DNA of 64,000 nt from Pseudomonas psychrophila (lineage in GTDB: Bacteria > Pseudomonadota > Gammaproteobacteria > Pseudomonadales > Pseudomonadaceae): contig NZ_JYKZ01000007.1 of the NCBI RefSeq assembly GCF_001043005.1, forward strand, positions 124,001 through 188,000. The letters are read 5' to 3'. The position numbers and the translations under genes were made by a program. The notes under the pieces were generated by a model. It made no database searches. It was not told the origin of the DNA and was given only the letters and a program-made list of their open reading frames with translations. This document shows positions 1 to 8,775 of the stretch, piece by piece. Numbering within the stretch: the first letter of the stretch is position 1; the number at the start of each line of letters is the position of its first letter.

Positions 1-966
1 CAGCGACGTGTAGGCGTAGTTGAGGGCGACTCGATTCAACAGGTCAATGGTATATCCAGTACACGTGCCCTCGCCCTCGCGGCCATTGCCAATGGACGCA
101 GCTTGCTGCAAGAAGTAAAGGCCATGGGCACCGCACTCGGCCCCGAGGGTTATACCGGGCTTTTGGAGTCTGGCCGAGTGCTTGCGCCACTCGACCATGA
201 AGACCCGGCCCACTGCCTCATCAGCGGTACTGGCTTGACCCACCTGGGCAGCGCTTCGACTCGCGACAAGATGCACCAGAAAAATGTCGACGATCAGGCC
301 ACGCTAACCGACACCGCTCGGATGTTCCAGTGGGGTATCGACGGCGGCCGTCCCGCCGCGGGCAAGGTGGGAGCTCAGCCTGAGTGGTTCTACAAGGGCG
401 ACGGTTCGATTGTGGTACGGCCGAACCAGGCTTTCCAGTCCCCGGACTTTGCGGAAGATGCCGGTGAAGAACCAGAGCTGACTGGCCTCTACGTAATTGG
501 CGAAGACGGCAAGCCATACCGCGTTGGCTTCGCCCTGGGCAACGAATTCTCAGACCATGTCATGGAACGTCGCAATTACCTGTATCTGGCACATTCCAAA
601 CTGCGTAACTGCTCCTATGGGCCCGAGCTTCGCGTCGGTGTACTGCCCCGGCACCTGGCCGGCACCAGCCGGATTTGGCGCGACGGCCAGGTACTCTGGG
701 AAAAAGAGTTCCTAAGTGGCGAAGACAATATGTGCCACAGCCTGGAGAACCTTGAGTACCACCACTTCAAGTACACCCAGTTCTTGCGCCCTGGGGATGT
801 GCATGTGCACTTCTTCGGCACTGCCACCCTCTCGGTCGCAGACAATATCAAGACTCAACCGGGCGATCGTTTCGAAGTCAGCATGAGCGAGTTTGGAGCA
901 CCGCTGTGCAACACCATCGAAGTTGCCGCCGCAGCGTTCAGCATCGGAGAAATTAAATCGCTGTGA
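1..966 (+). CDS. AraD1-family (fumarylacetoacetate-hydrolase fold) sugar-acid protein, 5' end cut by window
   Basis: The frame is open from base 1, so the start lies outside the window. About 321 residues are visible. They align throughout with the complete 330-residue paralogue at 44754-45746, sharing LISGTGLTHLGSASTRDKMH, EWFYKGDGSIVVRP and GNEFSDHVMERxNYLYLAHS. About ten residues seem to be missing at the N-terminus. The family (AraD1/GguC-like) has an FAH-type fold. From its place beside sugar-acid dehydratases and KGSADH, it is inferred to act on 2-keto-3-deoxy sugar acids on the way to 2-oxoglutarate semialdehyde. It is followed by an MFS carrier, a GarD-like dehydratase and KGSADH on the same strand, so it is probably an early gene of that operon. 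The family call is secure; the exact reaction is not. Confidence 0.85.
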   Translation, partial: QRRVGVVEGDSIQQVNGISSTRALALAAIANGRSLLQEVKAMGTALGPEGYTGLLESGRVLAPLDHEDPAHCLISGTGLTHLGSASTRDKMHQKNVDDQATLTDTARMFQWGIDGGRPAAGKVGAQPEWFYKGDGSIVVRPNQAFQSPDFAEDAGEEPELTGLYVIGEDGKPYRVGFALGNEFSDHVMERRNYLYLAHSKLRNCSYGPELRVGVLPRHLAGTSRIWRDGQVLWEKEFLSGEDNMCHSLENLEYHHFKYTQFLRPGDVHVHFFGTATLSVADNIKTQPGDRFEVSMSEFGAPLCNTIEVAAAAFSIGEIKSL

Positions 967-1029
967 CGGATCAGGCCCTTAACCGGGCCGTTAGGAAAGG
1001 ATGCATTTCATAATAAACATAAGAGTGAG

Positions 1030-2355
1030 ATGAACATGACCACTGGCAATGTACAGGTCGTCACGGCTACTGCATCGACTGGCGCCGAAAACGCCCGTCC
1101 AACCACTGTGCGTTGGAGGATTTTCCTGCTTCTGCTACTGCTATCGGCCATCAATTACATCGACCGGGCTTCGCTGTCAGTTGCACTGCCACTGATTTCT
1201 GCTGATTTCAACATGACGCCGGCACTGGAAGGTTTGATGCTGAGTGCGTTCTTCTGGTCTTACGCGCTGATGCAGATCCCTGGCGGCATGCTGCTCGACC
1301 GTTTTCAGACCCGCAACATCGTTGGCATTGCCACCGTTGGCTGGGGGCTCTTTCAGGCCTTGGCCGGCGGCGCGCACAACTGGATCACTTTGCTCATTAC
1401 ACGGATCGGCCTGGGTGTTGCAGAGTCGCCGATCATGCCGGCCGGAGCCAAGCTCAACGGTGCCTGGCTTACGCCCAATGAACGCGGTCGCGGCGCAACG
1501 CTCGTCGATGGCGGCGCCCCTCTGGGGACTGCACTGGGGGCCATCCTCATCGCAGGCTTGATCACCTGGTTTGACTCCTGGCGTATCGCATTCGTAATCG
1601 CGGGTGTTGGCACCATGGTCGTAGGCATCTGGGCTTGGTGGTACATCAGGAACCATCCAAGCGAACATCCTAAAGTGAATGCTGCAGAGCTGGCTTACAT
1701 CACTGATGCCAATGAAGCCGCCAGGAAAGCCACGGGTGGGCGTAAGGCGATCCTCAAGGAACTGCTCAAGAGCCGTTCGGTACTGGCAATGTTCGCGGGC
1801 TACGCTTGCTACAACAGCGTGTTCTACGGCCTGCTGACCTGGATGCCGAGCTACTTGCACAAAGCCCACAACCTGGACATCAAGGCCATGGGCGGCGCTA
1901 CCTTCCTGATCTTTATGTGTGGGTTCATTGGTGAGCTGTTTGGCGGCTGGCTGTCCGATAAATGGAAGGCTGCAGGCGGTCAACCCAACACTGTCATGCG
2001 TAGCATGTTTGCAGGCTCCGCAGCGATAGCCGCCATCTGTATTCTCGCCGTGGCTTACAGCGGTGATGCAGTCGTTGTTATTTCGCTGCTGTGTGTAGCC
2101 CTGTTTTTCATTCGCTGGTGCGGCATGTACTGGTGTTTGCCAGCCATCCTCGGTGGTCAGTCCAAAGCGGGTGTGTTGGGCGGGAGCATGAACTTCTGCG
2201 GCAATATGGTCGGGGTGATCGTGCCGATCCTGATCGGTCTGATCGTGCAATACACCGGTTCATACTTCCTGGCGCTGATCTTCTTTGTCGTCATGGCGTC
2301 AGGGCTAATGCTGTTCTCCAGCCTGATTGATTATCGCGAGCGTGGATTGGCTTGA
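1030..2355 (+). CDS. MFS transporter, anion:cation symporter (ACS) family, sugar-acid uptake
   Basis: A 441-residue protein with the hydrophobic pattern of a 12-helix MFS carrier. The first helix carries NYIDRASLSVALPLI, the ACS-family signature also seen in glucarate, galactarate and galactonate carriers. The loop-2/3 motif is GGMLLDRF. It acts in the inner membrane. It starts 63 bp after the AraD1 gene and is followed 50 bp later by the GarD-like dehydratase, so it very likely imports that operon's substrate. The first ATG is at 1030. A second in-frame ATG at 1036 is better spaced from the GAGTGAG sequence at 1023-1029, so the true product may be two residues shorter. A small GGCCC/GGGCC hairpin (974-989) lies in the gap upstream. 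Confidence 0.88.
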   Translation: MNMTTGNVQVVTATASTGAENARPTTVRWRIFLLLLLLSAINYIDRASLSVALPLISADFNMTPALEGLMLSAFFWSYALMQIPGGMLLDRFQTRNIVGIATVGWGLFQALAGGAHNWITLLITRIGLGVAESPIMPAGAKLNGAWLTPNERGRGATLVDGGAPLGTALGAILIAGLITWFDSWRIAFVIAGVGTMVVGIWAWWYIRNHPSEHPKVNAAELAYITDANEAARKATGGRKAILKELLKSRSVLAMFAGYACYNSVFYGLLTWMPSYLHKAHNLDIKAMGGATFLIFMCGFIGELFGGWLSDKWKAAGGQPNTVMRSMFAGSAAIAAICILAVAYSGDAVVVISLLCVALFFIRWCGMYWCLPAILGGQSKAGVLGGSMNFCGNMVGVIVPILIGLIVQYTGSYFLALIFFVVMASGLMLFSSLIDYRERGLA

Positions 2356-2405
2356 CCTGCTCTGTCCGATTCCGTTGCGCTACCTGAAAAACCGAGGGAA
2401 CTGTC

Positions 2406-3962
2406 ATGCAACTCATAACTACAACAGGCAGTGAAACCGCTGCCAACGCCGTGATCAGACTCAACGTGCTGGACGATGTATTGATCGCGCGGCAACCGCT
2501 GATCAAAGGCCTTGAACTCAAAGCCGAAGGCATTCAGGTGCTTGAGCCCGTACCCTCCGGCCACAAGGTCGCTGCGCGTCATATCGACGTGGGCCAACCG
2601 GTTCGGCGCTACGGCCAGATTATTGGCTTTGCGAGCCAGCCCATCGAGGCGGGGCAACACGTGCACGTCCACAACGTGGCGATGGGCGATTTCTCTCGGG
2701 ACTATGCATTCGGCATCGATGCCAAAGGCAGCCCCGCGCCCACGGCGGAAACGTTCATGGGCATCGTACGCTCCGATGGTCGAGTGGCTACGCGCAACTA
2801 CATCGGCATTCTGACGTCGGTCAATTGCTCGGCCACAGTGGCACGGGCGATTGCCGACTATTTTCGCCGCGACATTCACCCTGAGGCATTGATTGAATAC
2901 CCCAACGTCGACGGTGTCGTTGCACTCACCCACGGTGTGGGCTGCGCCGTCGACCCCGGCGGCGAAGCACTGGCAATGCTGCGCAGGACTCTGGGCGGTT
3001 ATGCGGTTCACCCGAACTTTGCCTCGGTACTCTTGATCGGGCTGGGGTGCGAGACCAACCAGATCCCAGATCTGCTGGCGGCCCAGGGTCTGACAAGCAG
3101 CGATTCGCTGCGCACTTTCACTATTCAGGGCACGGGTGGCACGTCCAAAACCATTGCCAGTGGCATCGCGCAAGTCAAGTCACTGCTGGCAGAAGCCAAC
3201 AAAGTCAAACGCGAACCCGTCAGCGCCAAGCATCTGATCATCGGTCTGCAATGTGGTGGCTCGGACGGTTACTCGGGCATCACTGCCAATCCTGCATTGG
3301 GTAATGCAGTCGATCGCCTGATAGCGGCCGGCGGCACAGCTATTCTGTCGGAAACGCCGGAGGTCTACGGCGCCGAGCACTTGCTGACCCGTCGCGCCAT
3401 CAGCCAGAAAGTCGGTGAAAAGCTCATTGCACGCATTCATTGGTGGGAAGCTTATTGCAAACGCATGGATGCCGAACTGAACAACAATCCTTCAGCGGGC
3501 AACAAAGCGGGAGGTTTGACAACCATTCTGGAGAAATCTCTGGGGGCTGTAGCCAAGGCAGGCTCCACCGATCTTGTGGATGTCTACGAATACGCTGAAA
3601 CAGTCCGGGCACACGGCCTGGTGTTCATGGACACCCCCGGCTACGACCCTATCTCTGCAACCGGCCAAGTCGCTGGCGGGGCCAATCTGATTGCCTTTAC
3701 TACGGGTCGCGGGTCTGCTTATGGGTGTGCGCCCTCGCCGTCCATCAAGCTCGCCACTAACAGCCGCCTTTGGGAAACCCAGGAAGAAGACATGGACGTC
3801 AACTGCGGCGGGATTGCCGACGGCACCATGACCATTGAGGAGCGCGGCGAATACATTTTTCGCATGATGCTGCGTATCGCCTCGGGTGACAAAAGCAAAA
3901 GCGAACAGCACGGTTACGGCCAGAACGAGTTCGTGCCTTGGCAGATCGGTGCGATCACTTAA
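2406..3962 (+). CDS. GarD/UxaA-family sugar-acid dehydratase (galactarate/altronate dehydratase type)
   Basis: 518 residues, close to the usual length of GarD (about 520) and UxaA (about 495). The N-terminal ~100 residues form the SAF-like domain (PSGHKVAARHI, QPVRRYGQIIGFA). The rest is the large dehydratase domain, with GRVATRNYIGI, GLGCETNQ, GLQCGGSDGYSGITANPA and ASGDKSKSEQHG. Members eliminate water from aldonic or aldaric acids to give 2-keto-3-deoxy acids and usually depend on iron. Substrate cannot be read from sequence; a pentonate or hexarate feeding the downstream KGSADH is likely. The start ATG follows GAGGGAA. It lies between the MFS gene and KGSADH in one operon. Family call secure, substrate inferred. 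Confidence 0.88.
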   Translation: MQLITTTGSETAANAVIRLNVLDDVLIARQPLIKGLELKAEGIQVLEPVPSGHKVAARHIDVGQPVRRYGQIIGFASQPIEAGQHVHVHNVAMGDFSRDYAFGIDAKGSPAPTAETFMGIVRSDGRVATRNYIGILTSVNCSATVARAIADYFRRDIHPEALIEYPNVDGVVALTHGVGCAVDPGGEALAMLRRTLGGYAVHPNFASVLLIGLGCETNQIPDLLAAQGLTSSDSLRTFTIQGTGGTSKTIASGIAQVKSLLAEANKVKREPVSAKHLIIGLQCGGSDGYSGITANPALGNAVDRLIAAGGTAILSETPEVYGAEHLLTRRAISQKVGEKLIARIHWWEAYCKRMDAELNNNPSAGNKAGGLTTILEKSLGAVAKAGSTDLVDVYEYAETVRAHGLVFMDTPGYDPISATGQVAGGANLIAFTTGRGSAYGCAPSPSIKLATNSRLWETQEEDMDVNCGGIADGTMTIEERGEYIFRMMLRIASGDKSKSEQHGYGQNEFVPWQIGAIT

Positions 3963-3986
3963 GACCTTTCATTCACTTCGACACTC

Positions 3987-4018
3987 CGGCTCCCGTCGTC
4001 CAGCACGATGTGGAGCCG
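3987..4018 (+). terminator. Strong intercistronic hairpin, possible attenuator
   Basis: CGGCTCC (3987-3993) pairs with GGAGCCG (4012-4018), and the inner GTCGT/ACGAT bases can extend the stem. It is followed by a pyrimidine-rich CTTCTTTTA run. It sits in the 116-bp gap between the GarD-like gene and KGSADH, so it could act as a partial terminator or mRNA-stabilising hairpin that sets KGSADH expression. Structure is seen; function is inferred. Confidence 0.4.
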
Positions 4019-4078
4019 CTTCTTTTATTGGGTGTCGAGCCTAGAAGTTTCTTTAATCATCCAATCAGGAAGCCTGAC

Positions 4079-5665
4079 ATGACTCAGATTCTCGGTCAGA
4101 ACTACATCGGTGGTCAGCGACTCGGCGCGGGTAATGTGTATCTGCAAAGTTTCGATGCAACAACAGGCGAAGCACTACCAGGCCATTTCATACAGGCCAC
4201 GCAAGATGAAGTCGACGCTGCAGCCAAAGCGGCCAGCGACGCCTGCCCGATTTATCGCAATTTACCTGCATCCCGCCGGGCGGAGTTTCTGGATGCTATC
4301 GCTGACGAACTGGATGCCTTGGGCGACGACTTCGTCAGCACCGTCTGCCGTGAGACAGCGTTGCCTGCCGGGCGTATCCAGGGCGAGCGTGGCCGCACCA
4401 GCGGGCAAATACGTCTGTTCGCCAAGGTGCTGCGTCGCGGTGACTTTTACGGGGCGCGCATTGATCGGGCCCTGCCGGATCGTAAACCCCTGCCCCGCCC
4501 CGATTTGCGGCAGTTTCGGATTGCCGTGGGTCCGGTCGCCGTGTTCGGCGCGAGCAACTTTCCACTGGCGTTTTCCACGGCCGGTGGCGACACCGCCTCT
4601 GCCTTGGCCGCTGGCTGCCCGGTAGTGTTCAAAGCACATAGCGGCCACATGGCTACCGCCGAATGGGTCGCGGACGCCATCATGCGTGCAGCGAAGCGTA
4701 CCGGTATGCCCAGCGGTGTGTTCAACATGATCTATGGCGCGGGCGTCGGTGAATGGTTGGTAAAGCATCCATCTATTCAAGCCGTGGGGTTCACCGGCTC
4801 TCTCAAAGGTGGCAACGCCTTGTGCAAGATGGCTGCACAGCGTCCCCAGCCGATTCCGGTATTCGCCGAGATGTCGAGCATCAACCCGGTGATCATTCTT
4901 CCCCAGGCTCTTAAGGTGCGTGGCGAAACCATCGCCCACGAGCTCGCGGGCTCCGTGACCTTGGGGTGCGGGCAGTTTTGCACCAATCCCGGGCTAATCA
5001 TCGGCGTGCAGTCGGCTGATTTTACGGCGTTTTTACAACGTTTCACTGCGCACATGAATGATCAACCGGCGCAGACCATGCTCAACGTCGCAGCCTTGGC
5101 CAGCTATAGCAAAGGGCTACAACATCTGCACGGTCATCCGGGAGTGGAACACCTGGCGGGAAGTCCGCAACAGGGTAAGCAGGCTCAACCGCAATTGTTC
5201 AAAGCCGACGCCAGCTTGCTGCTCAACGGTGACGAACTGCTCCAGGAAGAAGTATTCGGGCCGGCCACGATCGTTATTGAAGTCGCTGACCAGGCGCAAC
5301 TGGTCGCAGCGCTCAATGGCCTGCGCGGGCAGTTGACGGCCACCGTCCTCGGTGAAGCGGATGAGCTGCTCGAATACAGCGGGTTGACCGAGTTGTTGCA
5401 AGAAAAGGTCGGACGGATCCTGTTGAACGGCTATCCCACGGGTGTGGAAGTCACTGACACCATGGTTCATGGCGGGCCGTACCCGGCAACCTCTGATGCG
5501 CGCGGCACATCGGTGGGCACATTGGCGATTGATCGCTTCCTGCGCCCGGTCTGCTTCCAGAACTACCCGGACGCCCTTTTGCCCGAAGCCCTGAAAGACG
5601 CCAATCCACTGGGCATCCAGCGTTTGGTCGATGGAAAACATACGGCCGGCGCGCTGGATCATTAA
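4079..5665 (+). CDS. Alpha-ketoglutaric semialdehyde dehydrogenase, aldehyde dehydrogenase (NADP+) family (copy 1)
   Basis: 528 residues from the ATG at 4079, which follows an AGGAAG ribosome site. The frame stays open further upstream, but those codons have no family similarity. ALDH motifs are present: VFGASNFPLAFS, GFTGSLKGG, the FAEMSSINP segment with the active-site Glu, and GCGQFCTNPG with the catalytic Cys. It oxidises 2,5-dioxopentanoate to 2-oxoglutarate, the last step of non-phosphorylative pentose and aldarate pathways. It closes the block-A operon. A close paralogue at 45760-47343 starts with nearly the same bases and protein (MTQILGxNYIGGQR), so one arose by duplication of the other or both were recruited together. 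Confidence 0.92.
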   Translation: MTQILGQNYIGGQRLGAGNVYLQSFDATTGEALPGHFIQATQDEVDAAAKAASDACPIYRNLPASRRAEFLDAIADELDALGDDFVSTVCRETALPAGRIQGERGRTSGQIRLFAKVLRRGDFYGARIDRALPDRKPLPRPDLRQFRIAVGPVAVFGASNFPLAFSTAGGDTASALAAGCPVVFKAHSGHMATAEWVADAIMRAAKRTGMPSGVFNMIYGAGVGEWLVKHPSIQAVGFTGSLKGGNALCKMAAQRPQPIPVFAEMSSINPVIILPQALKVRGETIAHELAGSVTLGCGQFCTNPGLIIGVQSADFTAFLQRFTAHMNDQPAQTMLNVAALASYSKGLQHLHGHPGVEHLAGSPQQGKQAQPQLFKADASLLLNGDELLQEEVFGPATIVIEVADQAQLVAALNGLRGQLTATVLGEADELLEYSGLTELLQEKVGRILLNGYPTGVEVTDTMVHGGPYPATSDARGTSVGTLAIDRFLRPVCFQNYPDALLPEALKDANPLGIQRLVDGKHTAGALDH

Positions 5666-5671
5666 ATAAAG

Positions 5672-5829
5672 CAATGCTGTTCACTTAAGCGATTTCTGCC
5701 TCTGTGGGAGCGGGCTTGCTCGCGATGGTCGCTAACGGTGACGCGTATTGACTAAGTCAATGCGGCGCCCTGAAGAGCATCGCGAGCAAGCCCGCTCCCA
5801 CACTTGAGCAGCGTTGCTCTCAAGTGAGC
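5672..5829. repeat. REP doublet (REPIN-like) element, extended copy 1
   Basis: TGTGGGAGCGGGCTTGCTCG at 5703 and its inverted partner ending at 5802 enclose a ~100-bp unit. In its middle is a second inverted repeat, ATTGAC-TAA-GTCAAT (5747-5761). Similarity to the copy at 17671-17829 continues outside the REP arms to about 5672 and 5829, where TTCACTT and AAGTGA face each other. It lies between convergent genes. Such elements are mobilised by a REP transposase (RAYT), which is not in this window. Confidence 0.88.
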
Positions 5830-5830
5830 A

Positions 5831-5857
5831 AAACCGCCCCATTCGGGCGGTTTTTTT
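5831..5857. terminator. Intrinsic (probably bidirectional) terminator
   Basis: AAACCGCCC pairs with GGGCGGTTT across a short CATTC loop, followed by a run of T on the plus strand and preceded by A residues that serve the minus strand. It separates the KGSADH operon (plus) from the SMP-30/ABC operon (minus), and both transcription units end here. Confidence 0.85.
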
Positions 5858-5902
5858 ATACCGATGCAACTCAGTTTGTTTAGTGTCTGGGAGCGATCAA
5901 CT

Positions 5903-6814
5903 TCACGGCATCTGCGCGCCCGCCACCGCCACATGGATCATGTAGAGCGACGTATTGGCGGTGATAAACAAACGGTTGCGACGTGGCCCGCCGAACGTGA
6001 GGTTGGCGACTTTCTCCGGTAGCAGGATCTTGCCCAGTAATGTGCCGTCAGGAGCAAAGCATTGAATCCCGTCCCCCGCGCTCGTCCAGACGTTCCCTTG
6101 TACATCGACGCGCAAGCCATCGGGGATCCCTGGTTCGATCTCGGCGAACACCCGCGAACGACCTAAACGACAATGGTTGATCACCTCCAGCGCTCGAATG
6201 TGATGTGGGGCTGCGAGGTCATGTGTGCGTGCCGAGTCGGCAATGTACAGAGTATTGCCATCGGCCGAAAAGGCCAGGCCGTTAGGCTGAACGAAATCAT
6301 CCGCCACGCATTGGACTTCACCCGAAATCGGATCGACCCGATAAACATTCTGGCTTTGCTGCTCCTGCTCAGCCTTGAAGCCTTCGTAATCAGTGAGGAT
6401 TCCGTAGGTCGGGTCAGTAAACCAGATGGCACCGTCACGGTGAACCACCACGTCGTTCGGTGAGTTCAGGCGTTTGCCCTGGTAACGATCCGCGATCACC
6501 GTGATCGACCCGTCCGGCTCAGTGCGGGTCACGCGGCGTGGGCCGTGTTCACAGGTGACCAGTCGGCCCTGAAGATCTCGGGTATTCCCGTTGGCGAAGT
6601 TGGAGTCTTGACGAAACACCGACACGCCCTGCTCTGGCGTCCAGCGCAAAATACGCTGGTTGGGAATATCACTCCACAAGAGGTAACCACCGTCGTTAAA
6701 CCAGACCGGCCCCTCGGCCCAGCGGCATTGGTTATAGAGCTGCTCGAGTTGAGTGTTGGGCAGTGTCAATGCGCGGAAGCGTTCATCGAGGTATACATAG
6801 TGAGGTTCGAACAT
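5903..6814 (-). CDS. SMP-30/gluconolactonase/LRE-family sugar lactonase
   Basis: 303 residues, normal for the family. The beta-propeller metal site is recognisable: RWAEGPVWF near residue 31 carries the first Glu ligand. NSPNDVVVHRDGAIWFTDPTYG carries the Asn ligand, and IPDGLRVDVQGNVW the Asp ligand. These enzymes open sugar-acid lactones (for example arabino- or galactono-lactone) to the free acid. It is the last gene of an operon, starting 15 bp after the second permease gene of a ribose-type ABC importer. That suggests the imported sugar is oxidised to a lactone by a dehydrogenase not present here. Cytoplasmic, with no signal peptide. Confidence 0.85.
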   Translation of the reverse strand: MFEPHYVYLDERFRALTLPNTQLEQLYNQCRWAEGPVWFNDGGYLLWSDIPNQRILRWTPEQGVSVFRQDSNFANGNTRDLQGRLVTCEHGPRRVTRTEPDGSITVIADRYQGKRLNSPNDVVVHRDGAIWFTDPTYGILTDYEGFKAEQEQQSQNVYRVDPISGEVQCVADDFVQPNGLAFSADGNTLYIADSARTHDLAAPHHIRALEVINHCRLGRSRVFAEIEPGIPDGLRVDVQGNVWTSAGDGIQCFAPDGTLLGKILLPEKVANLTFGGPRRNRLFITANTSLYMIHVAVAGAQMP

Positions 6815-6829
6815 GGAAATATCCTTTAT

Positions 6830-7792
6830 TCAGGCAGTGCGTGCCGATTTGCGGCCACTGACGGCGGTGATGACCGCAATGATGATCAGGCCGGTAAGGA
6901 TCAATCGCACCCCGGCGCTGGCGCCAAAGGTGTTGAGCATGCTTACCAGCAGATAGAGAAACAGCGCCGCCCCCCAGATGCCTGGCACGTTGGAAAATCC
7001 ACCCGCCACTGAGGTCCCGCCGATCACCACGACTGCAATCGAGGCCAGCAGATACTCCTCGCCCATGCTCAACGAAGCCCCACCGGAAAAACCGGCCAGC
7101 AGAAGGCCGCAGAGGCTGGCAAAGACCGCACTCAGAACGTAGGTCGCGAAGCGGATCAGGTTGACATGGCCGCCGGCGAGCTCCGCAGCACGGGCGTTCT
7201 GGCCGATGGCGATCGTCCAGCGGCCGTAGATGCTGCGTGTCAGCACGTAGCCCATAATGACTGCCAACAGCACGACGCTGATCGCCAGGAACGGTACGCC
7301 CCAGATGTTCCCGGTGCAGAATTGGTAGAACATTTCAGGTGGCTGGATCCGAATGCTGCGACCGTAGGCAATCGCCATTGACTGCAACAGGAAGCTAGCG
7401 GACAGCGTGGCAATAATCGGCGGTATGCGAAGCACTCGGATCAAGGCGTAGTTGGCGCAACCGATCAGCATACCGGCCCCCAATACACCCACAACGCCCA
7501 ACCAGATCAAACCCGGCTGGCCGTCCATCAACTTCATGCCAATGGCCCCGCTGAGTGCGATATTGGCTGGAATCGACAAATCGATGTTGCCCGGGCCAGT
7601 GGTAATCACAAACATCTGGCCGATACCGACTATCACGAAGAACGCCGAGAAGCTCAGTGAGCCCGACAACAGCGAACCGGCACCTTGGCCCCCGGTGAAG
7701 GCAATGGTTGCGATCCATATCAGCAAGGCGGCCAGGAACGACCATAGCCAGGGCTTGCCCATGACCGTGGTGAGTAACGGAACACGCTTCAT
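6830..7792 (-). CDS. Sugar ABC transporter permease, RbsC type (second permease)
   Basis: 320 residues, almost entirely hydrophobic with about eight to ten membrane segments. It has the branched-chain/ribose permease features FVITTGPGNIDLSI near residue 62 and IAVVVIGGTSVAGGFSNVPG near residue 249, the latter being the loop that contacts the ATPase. It forms the membrane channel with the permease encoded just upstream; the two genes overlap by 4 bp (ATGA), implying coupled translation. Part of the minus-strand operon binding protein, ATPase, permease, permease, lactonase. Confidence 0.88.
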   Translation of the reverse strand: MKRVPLLTTVMGKPWLWSFLAALLIWIATIAFTGGQGAGSLLSGSLSFSAFFVIVGIGQMFVITTGPGNIDLSIPANIALSGAIGMKLMDGQPGLIWLGVVGVLGAGMLIGCANYALIRVLRIPPIIATLSASFLLQSMAIAYGRSIRIQPPEMFYQFCTGNIWGVPFLAISVVLLAVIMGYVLTRSIYGRWTIAIGQNARAAELAGGHVNLIRFATYVLSAVFASLCGLLLAGFSGGASLSMGEEYLLASIAVVVIGGTSVAGGFSNVPGIWGAALFLYLLVSMLNTFGASAGVRLILTGLIIIAVITAVSGRKSARTA

Positions 7793-8775
7793 AGTGGGCG
7801 AGCCTCAAGACGGTTGACGGACATACGCAAGGCGAGGACGAAAATCAGAATCGCGCCCTGGGCACCGATCTGCCAGTCTGGCGAAATGCGCATAAAGGAC
7901 AGCAGCGAGCCTGCAAGCACCAGTGTCAGGGCTCCCAGAACTGCGCCGGTGGGCGAGACACGGCCGCCGACAAACTCACCGCCACCGAGGATTACCCCCG
8001 CGATGGACAGCAAGGTGTAACGCAGCGCGATGCTTGCGTCCGCAGAGGTGGTCAGGCCAACCAAAAACAGGCCAGCGAAGACCCCGAACGTACCGGCCAG
8101 CGCATACATGGTTATCTTGATGCGCAGCAGCGACCAGCCCGCCTTCGCAATGGCCAGCGGATTTCCACCCGCCCCCCGCAACACAACACCCAGCGTCGAG
8201 CGCATCAAAAACACATGTACGGCAATCGCCAGCACCACACAGACAATGATCGCGAAAGGCAGCAACGGTGTCTTGATGCGAACCAGGCTCTGCAGCCATT
8301 CAGGCGCACTGCCGCCCGGCGCTGGCAACAGCAGCACAGCAGCGCCCATCCACACGAACGACATGCCGAGAGTTACGACGATGGAGGGCAAGTTACGTAT
8401 ATGAATCAGCGCCCCCAGCAACGCGTACACCGCAATGCATCCGAGCAACACCAGGCAGCCAAGTACAGGGTGCTGGTCCAGCAACGTTGCCGCTACGCAC
8501 GCGACGAAGCTGATAAAACTGCCCAGTGACAGGTCAAGATCGTTGACGGTGATGATCAGCATCTGGGCGACGGTCGCCAAGGCGATCGGCACCGCCAGGT
8601 TGAGCATCAGGTTCATGCCCATGTAACTCATGGCCCTGGGCTGCATAATGAAAATGGTGATCAGCAGCACCGCGAGTGAAACCCCGGGTAAAGCACTGCG
8701 CAGCAGGCGTGCATAGTTCAATCCGGACGATTTGACCGCAGCGCCTTTCAGGGGTAGTGAGGTAGATGCATTCAT
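7789..8775 (-). CDS. Sugar ABC transporter permease, RbsC type (first permease)
   Basis: 328 residues of RbsC-family permease. Visible motifs are MLIITVNDLDLSLGSFISF, the counterpart of the family's GGIDLSVGS, and LLSIAGVILGGGEFVGGRVSP near the C-terminal end. It overlaps the upstream ATPase gene by 4 bp and the downstream permease by 4 bp, so three subunits are translationally linked. Two different permeases in one importer suggest a heterodimeric channel. Substrate unknown; a pentose or hexose fits the lactonase at the end of the operon. Confidence 0.88.
   Translation of the reverse strand: MNASTSLPLKGAAVKSSGLNYARLLRSALPGVSLAVLLITIFIMQPRAMSYMGMNLMLNLAVPIALATVAQMLIITVNDLDLSLGSFISFVACVAATLLDQHPVLGCLVLLGCIAVYALLGALIHIRNLPSIVVTLGMSFVWMGAAVLLLPAPGGSAPEWLQSLVRIKTPLLPFAIIVCVVLAIAVHVFLMRSTLGVVLRGAGGNPLAIAKAGWSLLRIKITMYALAGTFGVFAGLFLVGLTTSADASIALRYTLLSIAGVILGGGEFVGGRVSPTGAVLGALTLVLAGSLLSFMRISPDWQIGAQGAILIFVLALRMSVNRLEARPL

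Noticed and set aside
1177..2250. Long minus-strand open frame opposite the first MFS gene, and many similar long frames opposite or offset from real genes (for example 22963-24033 and 33451-34593)
   Set aside because: They are antisense shadows of GC-rich coding sequence: His/Gln/Arg-rich composition, no domains, and fully covered by a well-supported gene.
5703..5802. REP inverted arms as a CRISPR repeat or small hairpin RNA gene
   Set aside because: Only one inverted pair per site and no array of spacers; the same sequence recurs at 17702 and 55883 as a dispersed REP element.
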